From Erysipelotrichaceae bacterium NK3D112 (lineage in GTDB: Bacteria; Bacillota_I; Bacilli_A; Erysipelotrichales; Erysipelotrichaceae), in the NCBI GenBank assembly GCA_000701725.1, contig JNJQ01000001.1:62001-126000 (forward strand): a stretch of DNA of 64,000 nt, given 5' to 3'. Shown here piece by piece: positions 1-8,729 of the stretch (positions within the stretch are counted from its first letter, which is position 1; every line of letters starts with the position of its first letter). The position numbers were made by a program, and so were the translations under genes. The notes beneath the pieces are model-generated. The model saw only the letters and a list, made by a program, of their open reading frames with translations. It was not told the DNA's origin and searched no databases.

Positions 1-851
1 AAGGTAATAAAAAGAAGAAAAAGAAAGTCAAGGCAATCCAGGGAACACCGATTGTCAATCCCGAGCTGAAAAATGCGATTGACCAGCTCAGACAGAACAA
101 TTCCATGGAGACACAGAACGCCCTGACGGAAGCACTAAAAACCGCAAAACTGCTTTCCCCGGTGATTATTGAAGGGGATATGGTCAAGGATGAGATGGGC
201 AGAATGACCCTGAAACCGAACCAGGTCAAATTCCTTTTGATCAACGCCAAGGACGGCAAGACATTCTTCCCGGCTTTCACCGACATCGAGGAAACAAGAA
301 AATTCCAGGTGAGCGGGGAAAATGATCCCAAACCGCAGAATGTTGTCAGAACCATGAAGGAGTTTGATCAGTTCCTAAGAGATCCCAACTCCAAGGCGGC
401 CGGCGTTGTGATCAACCCGGGCAGCGACAACATCGTGATTCCGAAGAATCTGGTTTCCCTGGCTGCGGGAACACTGAAACTCGAAGCTGCGCCGAATGTC
501 AGCCAGACATCCCAGCAGCAGGCACCGGTGAACAATCCGCTGCTCAATGTGAGATATGTCGAGCCTTCGATTTATCCGACCAGAATGATCAACGCGGTGT
601 ATGACCATTGCGCGACAGTTCCTGAAATCGACCGTGTCTTCTTCAAGCAGAAGCTGGCCGGCAACACCGTTGCCTTCTGGCTGGCGGTTGAGGCTGACAC
701 CAAGGATCAGGCGATTCTCGACGGCATCCGCGAGGCGGCAGAGCCTTTGGCAAAGGAGATTCCGGTGGAATGCGTCTTTGTCACGGATCAGATGATGAAG
801 GAGATCATCAAGGATACGGTCGCTCTTTATGACCGCGCGCTGGAGCTTTGA
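1..851 (+). CDS. SseB family protein, 5' end outside window
   Basis: The reading frame (first full codon at base 3) is open back to the window edge and begins there with a lysine-rich stretch, so the true start most likely lies upstream; the first in-frame ATG at 105 would remove residues that look like part of the protein. The part seen holds an SseB N-terminal domain (about 120 residues after the ATG, with the FLLINAKDGKTFFPAF core) and a C-terminal SseB-like domain beginning near VRYVEP. SseB-family proteins are cytoplasmic and of poorly defined role in Firmicutes. No catalytic motif is visible. Its TGA shares one base with the ATG of the next gene, so the two are translationally coupled. 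Family assignment is fairly sure, function is not known. Confidence 0.75.
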   Translation, partial: GNKKKKKKVKAIQGTPIVNPELKNAIDQLRQNNSMETQNALTEALKTAKLLSPVIIEGDMVKDEMGRMTLKPNQVKFLLINAKDGKTFFPAFTDIEETRKFQVSGENDPKPQNVVRTMKEFDQFLRDPNSKAAGVVINPGSDNIVIPKNLVSLAAGTLKLEAAPNVSQTSQQQAPVNNPLLNVRYVEPSIYPTRMINAVYDHCATVPEIDRVFFKQKLAGNTVAFWLAVEADTKDQAILDGIREAAEPLAKEIPVECVFVTDQMMKEIIKDTVALYDRALEL

Positions 852-1615
852 TGAAGATTGTTCAGCTGGATGAAAGCGCCAAGAATGAGGCGCTGAGCCT
901 TGCCAAAGAGGTGCTTTCGGCCTCATATGACGAGAAACAGACGGAAGCGCTGAGTGTGTTTCTCAAAGAGCGGATGTCACGCTATGAATGCAAAGGCGCC
1001 TATGATGACGCGCTGGCCGGATTCATCGTCTATGATGAAAACGAGGCGCAGATCGTACTGCTGATTGTCCGTGAAGATGCGCAGAAGCAGGGCATCGGCA
1101 CGATGCTGGTGGATGAGGTCCGTAAGGAAGCAAGCGCTCATCACTATGCCCGTCTGAAAACCAACGCGCCGCAAAAGATGAAAGGCTTCTTTGAGTCCTA
1201 TGGCTTTGAAGCAGCCAATGCGCCGCAGGGCGAAGGAATGATGCAGATCACGGAGATGGAATATCTGCTTGGCAGAGAATACATCGGCAAAACCGTCACG
1301 GTCAGTGTCGACCGGCCTTACGGCAGCTTCCATCCCCATCATCCCGATGTGATCTATCCGCTTAATTACGGCTATGTCGATGAGCTGATCAGCGCGGACG
1401 GGGAATTCCAGGACGCCTATGTATATGGTCCCAAGGAACCGGTGGAAAGCTTCCGCGGCGTTGTCAGCGGAATCATTTACCATAAGGACGGACCTTCCCG
1501 CTTCATAGTCACAAGAGCGGGGGAAGTGATCGACCGCAAAGCGATCATGGAAGCCGTCGCCTTTGAGGAACAGTATTACGACACCAGATTTGTCTGGAAC
1601 AATGAACTGAACTAG
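851..1615 (+). CDS. GNAT acetyltransferase fused to a pyrophosphatase-like domain
   Basis: A 254-residue protein with two parts. Residues about 1-135 form a small GNAT domain, with the acetyl-CoA-binding motif V-REDAQKQGIGTMLV near residue 75. Residues about 142-254 (starting YIGKTVTVSVDRPYGS) match a short Firmicute family usually labelled inorganic pyrophosphatase, normally a free protein of roughly 115 residues; the segment DGEFQDAYV resembles the metal-binding Asp motif of family I pyrophosphatases but is not canonical. I chose the ATG at 851, which overlaps the stop of the SseB gene by one base; a TTG at 848 is also in frame. No stop or frameshift separates the domains, so the fusion looks genuine. 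The acetylated substrate and whether the second domain hydrolyses PPi are unknown. Confidence 0.8.
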   Translation: MKIVQLDESAKNEALSLAKEVLSASYDEKQTEALSVFLKERMSRYECKGAYDDALAGFIVYDENEAQIVLLIVREDAQKQGIGTMLVDEVRKEASAHHYARLKTNAPQKMKGFFESYGFEAANAPQGEGMMQITEMEYLLGREYIGKTVTVSVDRPYGSFHPHHPDVIYPLNYGYVDELISADGEFQDAYVYGPKEPVESFRGVVSGIIYHKDGPSRFIVTRAGEVIDRKAIMEAVAFEEQYYDTRFVWNNELN

Positions 1616-1645
1616 ATGTCTGTATTGCACGGACATCTTTTTTTT
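1614..1645 (+). terminator. Rho-independent terminator after the GNAT fusion gene
   Basis: Stem AGATGTC / GACATCT with an 11-base loop, then a run of eight T. It closes the SseB/GNAT unit. Confidence 0.85.
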
Positions 1646-1750
1646 GCCTTCACAATATTGTTTCAAATGTTCACATGATCTTCAGATTTCATTCAATGAA
1701 TCCACATACACGGCCGGTATTCTTGAAACCGTAAACAGGAGGTGCAGCAC

Positions 1751-2518
1751 ATGAGCACACAGGTGATCGATACCTTCCAGAGAGTGGAGGACAAATACAG
1801 GATGACCCGTCAGGAAGCACGTGAAATCCTTGAGGAAATGAAAGGCCATATCAAAAAGGACGACTACTTCCAGTACACGGTCCACAACATCTACTATGAC
1901 TCAAAGGATGCGCAGATGATCATCTCCTCCCTGAACAAGGATAAGTTCAAGGAAAAACTGAGACTGCGCTGCTATGAACAGCCTTCGCACGATACGATGT
2001 GTTTCCTTGAAACAAAAAAGAAATACGGCGACATCGTTTACAAAAAGAGAATCACCTTAAGCCACGCCGAGGCGATGGCCTATCTGAATCACGGGGTTCC
2101 CCATCATGTTCATAACAACACGGCCGAAGAGATCGACTTTCTGAAAAACTATTATCAGGTTGAACCGAAAACCCTCATCCTCTATGACCGCACCTGTTTC
2201 TCATCGGTAAGCGAAGCGGATGTCAGAATCACCTTCGATGCCAATATCCGGGCAAGGATTGATGATATCAGCCTGACGGAACGAGGCGATGAGCAGCTGC
2301 TGATCGGAGAGGATGTGGTGATGGAGATCAAAGCGATGAACCGCTATCCGATGTGGCTGGTGGAAATCCTTTCCAGAAGAAAGCTTTACAAGCAGTCCTT
2401 CTCCAAATACGGCATGAATTACAGAAACAGCGCAAATGAACTGTGTCAGAAAGACACACCGGCATATATTTACACAACAGAGAAAAAGGAGAATCAGTTA
2501 TGTTCAGTTCAGTATTGA
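1751..2518 (+). CDS. VTC domain protein, polyphosphate polymerase-like
   Basis: A 255-residue cytosolic protein of the VTC superfamily, whose eukaryotic member Vtc4 makes polyphosphate from ATP inside a tunnel of basic residues. The expected landmarks are present in order: VEDKY near the N-terminus, KLRLRCYE near residue 76, FLETKKK soon after, YDRTCFS, and VVMEIKAM near residue 195. The ATG at 1751 is set by a strong AGGAGGT seven bases upstream; a GTG at 1742 lies inside that ribosome site and is rejected. It overlaps the DUF4956 gene by 19 bases, a pairing seen in many bacteria and taken to mean the two proteins act together at the membrane. Polymerase activity in bacterial VTC proteins of this type is inferred, not shown by the sequence. 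Confidence 0.88.
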   Translation: MSTQVIDTFQRVEDKYRMTRQEAREILEEMKGHIKKDDYFQYTVHNIYYDSKDAQMIISSLNKDKFKEKLRLRCYEQPSHDTMCFLETKKKYGDIVYKKRITLSHAEAMAYLNHGVPHHVHNNTAEEIDFLKNYYQVEPKTLILYDRTCFSSVSEADVRITFDANIRARIDDISLTERGDEQLLIGEDVVMEIKAMNRYPMWLVEILSRRKLYKQSFSKYGMNYRNSANELCQKDTPAYIYTTEKKENQLCSVQY

Positions 2519-3174
2519 CCGGTACGGCTTCCGGATTATCAGCCGCTTCCGTCGCGATCTGTGTCGCGGCATCGCTCGCATGCGGGCTCATTCTTTCCCT
2601 CACATACAGAAAATGCGAAAACCCTACAAAGAGCTTCACAACAACCGTTGCACTTCTTCCGGTGATTGTCATGATGGTGATCATGATGGTCAACGGCAAC
2701 CTCGGCGTCGGAGTTGCCGTGGCGGGCAGCTTCTCCCTGGTCAAGTTCAGATCGCTTCCCGGCAAGGCAAGTGACATCCTGATCATCTTCGCTTCCATGG
2801 GTATCGGTCTTGCGACCGGCATGGGATATGCGGTATTCGCCATCGCCGCATCCGTCGTATTCGCACTCTGCTACTTCGTGTTCTCAGCGACATCCCTGTT
2901 CAGCTCGGATCAGACTTACAGAAGCTTACGCATCACGATTCCCGAAGATCTTGACTATATCGAAAGCTTCAATGACATCTTTGAGAAATACACAAAGAAG
3001 GCCGAAGAACAGGCAGTCCGCACCATCAACCTTGGCACCATGTACCAGGTGACCTATGATATCAGCCTGAAAAACGCGTCCGATGAGAAGGCAATGATCG
3101 ATGCCATCCGTGTACGCAACGGCAATCTTCCCGTCATTTCATCCAGGGCCGCCACCGTTTCGGCGGAACTGTAA
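2500..3174 (+). CDS. DUF4956 membrane protein
   Basis: A 224-residue integral membrane protein with four hydrophobic segments in the first 135 residues (about 15-35, 48-65, 72-90, 92-130) and a soluble C-terminal domain of about 90 residues. The conserved GSFSLVKFRSLPGKASDI stretch between membrane segments is typical of DUF4956. The start at 2500 has AAAGGAG seven bases upstream and sits inside the end of the VTC gene; an upstream ATG at 2443 gives an N-terminal tail that lies within the VTC coding region and has no ribosome site. DUF4956 is repeatedly found next to VTC genes; it may anchor or channel the VTC product, but its biochemical role is unknown. Confidence 0.87.
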   Translation: MFSSVLTGTASGLSAASVAICVAASLACGLILSLTYRKCENPTKSFTTTVALLPVIVMMVIMMVNGNLGVGVAVAGSFSLVKFRSLPGKASDILIIFASMGIGLATGMGYAVFAIAASVVFALCYFVFSATSLFSSDQTYRSLRITIPEDLDYIESFNDIFEKYTKKAEEQAVRTINLGTMYQVTYDISLKNASDEKAMIDAIRVRNGNLPVISSRAATVSAEL

Positions 3175-3192
3175 TATACAGATTCAGGAAAT

Positions 3193-3217
3193 TCAGCCTG
3201 CGGGCTGATTTTCTTTT
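3193..3217 (+). terminator. Rho-independent terminator after DUF4956
   Basis: Stem TCAGCC / GGCTGA, loop TGCG, followed by a T-rich tract broken by one C. Confidence 0.75.
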
Positions 3218-3250
3218 TGAATCGAATCCGGCTCTTACAGAACAATTCTG

Positions 3251-3259
3251 TGATAACAT
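3251..3259 (+). promoter_or_regulatory. Extended -10 promoter TGATAACAT
   Basis: TGATAACAT fits the extended -10 pattern TGnTAnnnT. The next gene's ATG begins six bases after it, which is about where transcription should start, and there is no Shine-Dalgarno sequence. The transcript would be leaderless. No good -35 box is visible. Confidence 0.5.
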
Positions 3260-3265
3260 TTTTCT

Positions 3266-4102
3266 ATGCTTTATGTAGGAATTGTCTCAACCGTGAGTCT
3301 GGTGCTCTTTGGCACCGCATACAGTTTTCTTTTATACAATGCCCACTTTCAGAACTGGCTGATGGAATGGTTAAGCGCCAAAGCCAATGTGATCCATATG
3401 AAAGAGGAAACCGAACTGAAAGGAAAGCGTTTTTATGTGCCCCGTGAAAACCGCGATATCCGCGTGAATATTTACAATGATTCCAAAGGGGAGGACAGAC
3501 CTGCTGTCTTCTTCGCCCACGGCTCACAATTTGTCGATTCGGATGCCGATGAGTGGGATGACTTCTGCGATTGGTTTGCCAGGGAATTTGACTGTGTTCT
3601 CTTCAGTGTCAATTATTCGAAGATCGGCATTCATGTGACAAGCTATCCGCAGGATGAAATCCAGGACACGATCCGCTATTTCCGTGCCCACAGCAGTGAG
3701 TATGGATTCCATAAAAACAACTTCATGATGATGGGCTTTGAGGCCGGGGCCTATCTTTCCATGATCGCGGGCTTCCAGCTGCTGAGAAGAGGCATCTTTT
3801 CCAGGGGCTTTATCTTTGTGAATCCGTTTGTGGATTATACCAATGTCAGCTTTGCCCAGGCCGGCTACCATCCCCAGCCGCTAGCTCTGATCACACTTGG
3901 CGCGGATGAGATGCGGGAAAAATGGAATGAATATTCCGGTGCCATCCGGGCACAGGATATTTATATGCGGGAATGGGACAGACCCGCTGTTTCAAAGAAA
4001 ATCCTTTACGCACCTTATGAAAAGGCAGAAGGGCAGGAAGCGGAAGACCAGAGGCTTCTTGTCAACTGGCTTCATACACGATTCAATGAATTCGCAGGAT
4101 AA
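3266..4102 (+). CDS. Membrane-anchored alpha/beta-hydrolase-like protein without the serine nucleophile
   Basis: A 278-residue protein with one hydrophobic segment near residues 4-25, probably a signal anchor, and an alpha/beta-hydrolase-like domain outside the membrane. The oxyanion region VFFAHGS is present near residue 82, but the nucleophile elbow reads MMGFEAG, with Glu where Ser, Cys or Asp is expected. So it is probably not a normal esterase; it could bind rather than cleave. The start has no ribosome site and lies just after an extended -10, suggesting leaderless expression. It is followed 21 bases later by an SGNH hydrolase, likely in one operon. The fold assignment is moderately sure, function unknown. 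Confidence 0.65.
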   Translation: MLYVGIVSTVSLVLFGTAYSFLLYNAHFQNWLMEWLSAKANVIHMKEETELKGKRFYVPRENRDIRVNIYNDSKGEDRPAVFFAHGSQFVDSDADEWDDFCDWFAREFDCVLFSVNYSKIGIHVTSYPQDEIQDTIRYFRAHSSEYGFHKNNFMMMGFEAGAYLSMIAGFQLLRRGIFSRGFIFVNPFVDYTNVSFAQAGYHPQPLALITLGADEMREKWNEYSGAIRAQDIYMREWDRPAVSKKILYAPYEKAEGQEAEDQRLLVNWLHTRFNEFAG

Positions 4103-4123
4103 ACAAACAGGAGAATACGACAG

Positions 4124-5281
4124 ATGAGCGCACAATTCACAAAATGGGCTGCCTGCTGGGGCAATGCCACATCGATTATCAACCAGACGGAATGCACATA
4201 TGCCAAAAACATGACCTACCGCTATCCGGTAAGAATGTGCTTTGACGGCAGCCGCATGCGGATCCGCTTCTCAAATATCGCCGGCACGGAACCGGTCAGC
4301 TTCACCGCAAGCGTGGCGAAAAGCAGCCGCAAAGCCGTGATCAGGGAAGACACAATTGTCAAACTGAGACAGGGCGGCAGCCGCAGAATCGTGATTGAGC
4401 CGGGAAAGGAAGTCACCAGCGATGAGTTTGATTTCGATATGAAGGCAGGGGAATACATCTCAGTTTCCATCCATGTCTGGGAAGCGACCCAGATGAACTC
4501 GGCGGTATTGATCACCGGTCCGCTTTCCGGCGGTTTCTATTCCTATGGCGATCATGAATATGAATCCGTGCTGCCGTTGGATGAGACAAGAAAAACCAAC
4601 TGGTATTTCTTCCTGAACACCATCGATGTCTGGACCGAAGAGAAAAACCATGCCCTGGTATGCTATGGCGATTCCATCACCGCCCAGGACTGGCCGGATT
4701 ATCTCGCGCTGCGTGCATGGGATCTCGGATACCGCGATGTTTCGATTATCCGCAGAGCAATCAGCGGCACCAGAATTCTGAGAGAATACACCTGCAAAAC
4801 CTATGCGGCATATGGCATCAAGGGAGAAACCCGCTTCCCGGTGGAACTCAACACAGCCGGGGTCAGCGCGGTATTGATCCAGCATGGCATCAATGACATC
4901 ATCCATCCGGTCGGGGTGGAAGTGAATCCATGGAGACCGCTCAGCGATCTGCCCACTGCCGAGGAGATGGCCGAAGGCTTTACCGAGTTCTATGTGAAAC
5001 CGGCAAGGGAAATGGGCCTGAAAGTCTATGGAGGAACGCTGATTCCGATCTACGGCTGGCGCACGTACGCATCATTCCGTGAGGAGCTCAAGGATCAGTT
5101 CAACGAATGGATCCGCACAACCGATACACTGGACGGTGTGATTGATTTCGACCTGGCGCTCAGAGACGATAATAATCCATACGCATTCCGTAAGGAATAC
5201 GATTCCGGCGACCACCTTCATCCAAGTGCCGAAGGTTACAAGGCGATGGCTGAAGCGGTGGATACAGAACTTCTCAAATAA
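4124..5281 (+). CDS. SGNH/GDSL-type hydrolase
   Basis: A 385-residue protein. The first 170 or so residues look like a beta-rich accessory domain, and the rest is an SGNH hydrolase domain: the nucleophile block GDSIT near residue 182, the GIND block near residue 258, and the catalytic DHLHPS block near residue 365. Proteins of this layout are usually esterases acting on acylated sugars or carbohydrate side groups. No signal peptide is visible, so it is probably cytoplasmic. The ATG has CAGGAGA about nine bases upstream. It sits between the hydrolase-like membrane protein and an ABC exporter, all in one direction with short gaps. Confidence 0.88.
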   Translation: MSAQFTKWAACWGNATSIINQTECTYAKNMTYRYPVRMCFDGSRMRIRFSNIAGTEPVSFTASVAKSSRKAVIREDTIVKLRQGGSRRIVIEPGKEVTSDEFDFDMKAGEYISVSIHVWEATQMNSAVLITGPLSGGFYSYGDHEYESVLPLDETRKTNWYFFLNTIDVWTEEKNHALVCYGDSITAQDWPDYLALRAWDLGYRDVSIIRRAISGTRILREYTCKTYAAYGIKGETRFPVELNTAGVSAVLIQHGINDIIHPVGVEVNPWRPLSDLPTAEEMAEGFTEFYVKPAREMGLKVYGGTLIPIYGWRTYASFREELKDQFNEWIRTTDTLDGVIDFDLALRDDNNPYAFRKEYDSGDHLHPSAEGYKAMAEAVDTELLK

Positions 5282-5310
5282 TCCGTTACAGAAACCGGGG
5301 AGGACACATC

Positions 5311-7134
5311 ATGAGCATGCGCGCACGGGGAGGCAGGAATCAGTTTCTGACTGATGAAGAAAAAAAGAACGCTCCCAAAGTCACCAAGGAACTTCTGCTG
5401 AGAATACTTTCATATCTCAGACCGTACTGGAAACAGATGGCAATTGTGCTTGCGGCCATCATCTGTTCCTCCGTTCTTTCCATTTATCCGAGCATCATCA
5501 CCGGCAAAATCATCGATGAGGGACTTCTGGCGAAAGATCTCAACCGTCTGGTCTTTCTGATTCTGCTTTCACTGGCCGTGACGCTTGGCTCCAATCTGAT
5601 CGGTGTGCTGGAGAGCTATATGAACACCTGGATTGCCCAGCATATCACTTTTGACATGCGCAATCAGATGTATGAGCATCTTCAAAAAATGCCTCAGAGA
5701 TTCTTTACTTCCAGCAATCAGGGTGACATCATCACCCGCATGACGTCCGATATTTCCGGTGTGCAGCAGATCATCACAAATACCTTCACCAGCATTCTTT
5801 CCAATTCCATCACGCTGATTGTCGCTTTGATCGCGATGTTTCAGAAGAACTGGGTGCTGGCGATCACCGGCATCATCATCGTGCCGCTTTTCACACTGCC
5901 CACCCGCAAGGCCGGCAAAACCAGATGGACACTGACCCAGGAGGCGCAGGCATGCAATGATCAGATCAACGGCATTCTCAATGAAACGCTCTCTGTTTCA
6001 GGACAATTGCTGGTCAAGATCTTCGGCATGGAGAAGTTTGAATACCGCAAATACCGCAAGGCCAATGAGAAGATGATCAATCTGAACATCCGCGAGTCCA
6101 TGGCCGGCAGATGGTTCCGCGTGGTCATCTCCACGGTTTCCTCCGTCGGACCGATGCTGCTGTATCTGGTCGGCGGCATTCTCATGATCCGCTACAACCA
6201 GGATCTGACCGTCGGCGATGTGACTGTGCTTGTCACACTGCTTGGCAGGATGTACGGACCGGTCAACTCACTGCTCAACATCCAGGTGGAATGGATCCGG
6301 GCAATGGCCAACTTCACAAGAATCTTCGGCTACTATGACATGCCGGTGGAAATTGAAAACGCACCCGATGCCATCACACCGAAACAGGCAAAGGGCAATA
6401 TTGAATTCTCCCATGTCTTCTTCCGCTACAATCCGGAGCGGATGATCCTCAAGGATGTCAGCTTCAATCTGAAGTGCGGCCATTCGATTGCCATCGTCGG
6501 TCCTTCCGGTTCTGGCAAATCGACCATGATCAATCTGATTCCCCGTCTTTATGATGTCACAGCGGGCGCCGTGAGATTCGACGGCATTGATGTGCGCAGA
6601 CTTGATCTCGAATTTCTGAGAAGGAATATCGGCATTGTCACCCAGGACACCTATCTGTTCAACGGCACCATCCGGGAAAATCTCATGTATGCCAATGTGC
6701 ATGCAAGTGTTGAGGAAATGGAGGAGGCATGCCGCAAGGCCAATATCCATGATTACATCATGAAGCTGGAAAAGGGCTATGACACAGAAGTCGGCAACCG
6801 CGGTCTCAAGCTTTCCGGCGGTGAGAAGCAGCGTATCTCCATTGCCCGCGTACTGCTCAAGAATCCGGCTGTGATGATATTCGATGAGGCGACCGCATCG
6901 CTTGACTCCATCAGTGAGAAGGCGATCCAGGACGCGATTGATCCGCTGATTGAATCACGCACCAGCATCCTGATTGCCCACAGACTCTCCACCATTCTGG
7001 CAGCCGATGAGATCATCGTGCTCAAGGACGGCGTGATTGTCGAGCAGGGAACCCATAAGGAGCTGGTCAATGCAGGCGGTGTTTATACCGAACTTTACAA
7101 CACCCAGTTCAAACCGCAGATTACCGAAGCCTGA
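5311..7134 (+). CDS. ABC transporter, fused permease and ATPase (exporter type)
   Basis: A 607-residue half-transporter. Residues about 25-330 form a six-helix type IV exporter membrane domain; the C-terminal part is the ATPase with Walker A GPSGSGKST (near 397), signature LSGGEKQR (near 500), Walker B VMIFDEATASLD and the switch AHRLS. Since only one half is encoded here it probably works as a homodimer, or pairs with a partner encoded elsewhere. Substrate cannot be read from the sequence; such proteins export drugs, lipids or peptides. GGGGAGG lies seven bases before the ATG. Cotranscription with the SGNH gene, 29 bases upstream, is likely. Confidence 0.92.
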   Translation: MSMRARGGRNQFLTDEEKKNAPKVTKELLLRILSYLRPYWKQMAIVLAAIICSSVLSIYPSIITGKIIDEGLLAKDLNRLVFLILLSLAVTLGSNLIGVLESYMNTWIAQHITFDMRNQMYEHLQKMPQRFFTSSNQGDIITRMTSDISGVQQIITNTFTSILSNSITLIVALIAMFQKNWVLAITGIIIVPLFTLPTRKAGKTRWTLTQEAQACNDQINGILNETLSVSGQLLVKIFGMEKFEYRKYRKANEKMINLNIRESMAGRWFRVVISTVSSVGPMLLYLVGGILMIRYNQDLTVGDVTVLVTLLGRMYGPVNSLLNIQVEWIRAMANFTRIFGYYDMPVEIENAPDAITPKQAKGNIEFSHVFFRYNPERMILKDVSFNLKCGHSIAIVGPSGSGKSTMINLIPRLYDVTAGAVRFDGIDVRRLDLEFLRRNIGIVTQDTYLFNGTIRENLMYANVHASVEEMEEACRKANIHDYIMKLEKGYDTEVGNRGLKLSGGEKQRISIARVLLKNPAVMIFDEATASLDSISEKAIQDAIDPLIESRTSILIAHRLSTILAADEIIVLKDGVIVEQGTHKELVNAGGVYTELYNTQFKPQITEA

Positions 7135-7156
7135 GATTCAATATGGAATTGAATCT
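7134..7156 (+). terminator. Hairpin after the ABC exporter gene
   Basis: Perfect nine-base arms AGATTCAAT / ATTGAATCT with a five-base loop begin at the last base of the ABC stop codon. There is no T run, so it may be a weak terminator, an mRNA 3' end, or an operator next to the downstream promoter. Confidence 0.5.
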
Positions 7157-7183
7157 TGGAAATCGCAGGGATTGTGGTATCAT
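7156..7183 (+). promoter_or_regulatory. Promoter of isocitrate dehydrogenase
   Basis: -35 TTGGAA at 7156-7161, 16-base spacer, -10 TATCAT at 7178-7183 with an extended TG motif at 7175. The hairpin upstream ends on the first base of the -35 box. Confidence 0.65.
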
Positions 7184-7214
7184 TAACGCATTAAAGCGAT
7201 AAAGGAGGCTGCGT

Positions 7215-8435
7215 ATGAGCAAGATTCAGATGAAGACGCCGCTTGTCGAAATGGACGGCGATGAAATGACAAGAATCCTTTGGAGAATGATCAAGGACGA
7301 ACTGATTCTTCCGTTTGTGGATCTGAAGACAGAATATTACGATCTCGGACTGGAACACCGTGATGAGACCGATGATCAGGTAACGATGGACTCCGCTCTT
7401 GCGACTAAGAAATACGGCGTTGCGGTTAAATGCGCAACCATCACACCCAATGCCGACAGAATGAAGGAATACAACCTGAAGAAACTGTATAAGAGTCCTA
7501 ACGGCACCATCCGTGCGGCACTGGACGGAACCGTGTTCCGCGCACCGATTCTGGTCAGGGGAATTGATCCCTATGTCAGAACATGGAAGAAGCCGATCGT
7601 CTTGGCAAGACATGCCCATGGCGATGTTTATAAAGACAGTGAAATGAAGATCAATGCCGAAAATCTGCCCGTCAAAGCAGAGCTGGCTCTCACCGATGCA
7701 GACGGCAATGAGACCAGACAGGAAATCTTCACATTCATGGGCGACGGCATTCTGGAAGGCATGTACAATACCGGCGCATCCATCAGAAGCTTCGCACGCT
7801 CCTGTTTCGAATATGCCCTGGATCAGAAGATGGACCTCTGGTTCTCCACCAAGGACACCATTTCCAAAGTCTATGACGGCGAATTCAAGGCAGTCTTTGA
7901 ACAGATGTATGAACAGGAATACAAGGAAAAATTCGAGGCAGCAGGCATTGAATATTTCTATACCCTGATCGATGACGCTGTTGCCAGAGTCATCCGCTCT
8001 TCCGGCGGTATGTTATGGGCTTTGAAAAACTACGACGGCGATGTCATGAGCGACATGATGGCAACCGCCTTCGGCTCACTGGCCATGATGACATCCGTTC
8101 TGGTTTCACCGGACGGCGTCTATGAATATGAAGCAGCACATGGCACCGTGCAGAGACACTATTACAAATATCTCAAGGGAGAAGAGACATCCACCAACTC
8201 GGTTGCGACAATCTTCGCCTGGAGCGGTGCATTACGCAAGAGAGGGGAGATGGACAATCTGCCTGAATTGATGACATTCGGCGATCAGCTCGAACAGGCT
8301 GCCATCGAAACCATTGAAAGCGGAAAGATGACCGGCGATCTGGCCCTGATCACATCCCTCGAAAATGTCACAAAGCTCAATTCCGAAGACTTCATCCACG
8401 CCATCCGCGAAAGACTCGAACAGATCAGAGCATAA
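7215..8435 (+). CDS. icd: NADP-dependent isocitrate dehydrogenase, eukaryote-like type
   Basis: A 406-residue cytosolic enzyme that oxidises isocitrate to 2-oxoglutarate and CO2 with NADP+. It belongs to the homodimeric, eukaryote-like subfamily rather than the E. coli-like one: the start [11 protein letters not shown], the substrate loop [17 protein letters not shown] near residue 93 and RHAHGDVYK near residue 132 are characteristic. The later [12 protein letters not shown] block binds NADP. AAAGGAGG lies eight bases before the ATG. With the citrate synthase and aconitase genes at 29.6-33.3 kb it completes the path from oxaloacetate to 2-oxoglutarate, likely for glutamate synthesis. The gene is monocistronic between its own promoter and terminator. 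Confidence 0.96.
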   Translation: MSKIQMKTPLVEMDGDEMTRILWRMIKDELILPFVDLKTEYYDLGLEHRDETDDQVTMDSALATKKYGVAVKCATITPNADRMKEYNLKKLYKSPNGTIRAALDGTVFRAPILVRGIDPYVRTWKKPIVLARHAHGDVYKDSEMKINAENLPVKAELALTDADGNETRQEIFTFMGDGILEGMYNTGASIRSFARSCFEYALDQKMDLWFSTKDTISKVYDGEFKAVFEQMYEQEYKEKFEAAGIEYFYTLIDDAVARVIRSSGGMLWALKNYDGDVMSDMMATAFGSLAMMTSVLVSPDGVYEYEAAHGTVQRHYYKYLKGEETSTNSVATIFAWSGALRKRGEMDNLPELMTFGDQLEQAAIETIESGKMTGDLALITSLENVTKLNSEDFIHAIRERLEQIRA

Positions 8436-8445
8436 CAATATACAC

Positions 8446-8474
8446 AAGACAGTCAGAACAAGGCTGTCTTTTTT
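8446..8474 (+). terminator. Rho-independent terminator of icd
   Basis: Stem AAGACAG / CTGTCTT followed by TTTT. Confidence 0.85.
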
Positions 8475-8498
8475 CAAAGATCACGCCATGTGCAAATA

Positions 8499-8507
8499 TG
8501 CTATGAT
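8499..8507 (+). promoter_or_regulatory. Extended -10 promoter TGCTATGAT
   Basis: Fits TGnTAnnnT and lies 21 bases before the ATG of the small Cys-rich gene. No clear -35 box. Confidence 0.5.
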
Positions 8508-8528
8508 TATTGGCAGGAAGAACATCAC

Positions 8529-8729
8529 ATGAACACAAAACCCGACTATCTTTACAATCCAGAAAAATGCCCGTGCCCAAGAGGGGAACAGGCAAACTGC
8601 CCCAATTACCGCAATTGCAAGGCATGCGTGAAAAATCATCATAGCAAACCCAAAAATCCTTATACCGCCTGTGAGAAAAAAGCGATACAGGAGGGGAAAG
8701 AAGAATATCTGTTGGAGGAACTGATATGA
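8529..8729 (+). CDS. Small Cys-rich protein, putative metal site
   Basis: A 66-residue protein with six Cys residues, most in the first half in the order CPCP, CPNYRNCKAC and a later TAC, plus a His pair after the third cluster. The pattern resembles a family of very short Firmicute proteins (CPxxxCxxHGxCxxC type) likely to bind zinc or an iron-sulfur cluster; the role is unknown. A weak AGGAAG precedes the ATG at 8529; an in-frame upstream start at 8490 would overlap the -10 element and is rejected. Its stop overlaps the next start by four bases, so the two small proteins are coupled. Confidence 0.7.
   Translation: MNTKPDYLYNPEKCPCPRGEQANCPNYRNCKACVKNHHSKPKNPYTACEKKAIQEGKEEYLLEELI

Noticed and set aside
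1688-1700. Palindrome TTCATT-C-AATGAA upstream of the VTC gene
   Set aside because: No promoter elements could be placed around it, and such AT-rich palindromes are common by chance.
1742-1750. GTG start for the VTC gene
   Set aside because: The codon lies in the AGGAGGTG ribosome site; the ATG at 1751 has ideal spacing.
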